From assembly GCA_944336815.1 (NCBI GenBank), contig CALVLG010000060.1, positions 1 through 5,687 on the forward strand: DNA of 5,687 bases, in the 5' to 3' direction. Shown here in pieces: positions 5,653-5,687 of the stretch; position 1 is the stretch's first letter; every line of letters begins with the position of its first letter. Under the pieces are notes generated by a model. The model was not told where the DNA came from. It worked only from the letters and a program-made list of their open reading frames with translations, and searched no databases. Source of the stretch: an uncultured Bacilli bacterium. GTDB lineage: Bacteria; Bacillota_I; Bacilli_A; RF39; UBA660. Made by a program: the position numbers and the translations under genes.

Positions 5653-5687
5653 ATGTAAACGAAGAAAGTATCTTAAGTAGTTTATTT
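5653..5687 (+). promoter_or_regulatory. Possible 5' end of a T-box riboswitch leader, cut by the window
   Basis: The predicted transcript begins near 5653 and contains a purine-rich GAAGAAAGTA followed by TTAAGTAG. Firmicute T-box leaders commonly open Stem I with a GA-rich run and an AGTA motif that forms one side of the S-turn. The opposing strand, the specifier loop and the conserved T-box sequence would all lie outside the window, so this is a pattern resemblance only. If correct, the downstream gene is probably an aminoacyl-tRNA synthetase or an amino-acid gene. Confidence 0.25.

Overview
The window is AT-rich, uses TAA for all five visible stops, has strong AGGAGG-type ribosome binding sites and U-tract terminators, and encodes a rubrerythrin. 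This points to an anaerobic low-GC Firmicute, probably an uncultured gut Bacilli/Mollicutes-related lineage. That placement is inferred from composition and gene style only. All twelve Trp codons in the complete genes are TGG, so TGA very probably remains a stop codon.

Layout, all on the + strand. (1) Bases 1-1258 hold the 3' end of a gene for a long acidic coiled-coil cytoplasmic protein. A small 81-aa protein with faint DUF1292-like character overlaps it and is probably translationally coupled; this unit ends in a hairpin terminator. (2) Bases 1275-1896 are a self-contained rubrerythrin unit: a near-consensus sigma-A promoter, a strong RBS, a full-length diiron/rubredoxin protein for peroxide defence, and a GAAA-loop terminator. 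(3) Bases 1930-5370 form a probable two-gene cell-surface unit: a 175-aa single-pass membrane protein, then a 958-aa exported protein. The larger protein has a TasA/camelysin-like N-terminal region, about four Ig-like modules and a C-terminal repetitive beta-helix, with no recognisable wall anchor. (4) Bases 5371-5687 have no intact gene. They contain a TPR-like coding relic broken by TGA, then a good extended -10 promoter whose transcript would start about 35 bases before the window ends; the start of that leader resembles the 5' end of a T-box riboswitch.

The most interesting part is the surface unit. The exported protein combines a biofilm-fibre-like head with a beta-helix stalk. Its exported cysteines, and those of its membrane-protein neighbour, come in even numbers, as expected for disulfide-bonded extracellular domains. 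Nothing in the window resembles a known defence or mobile element.
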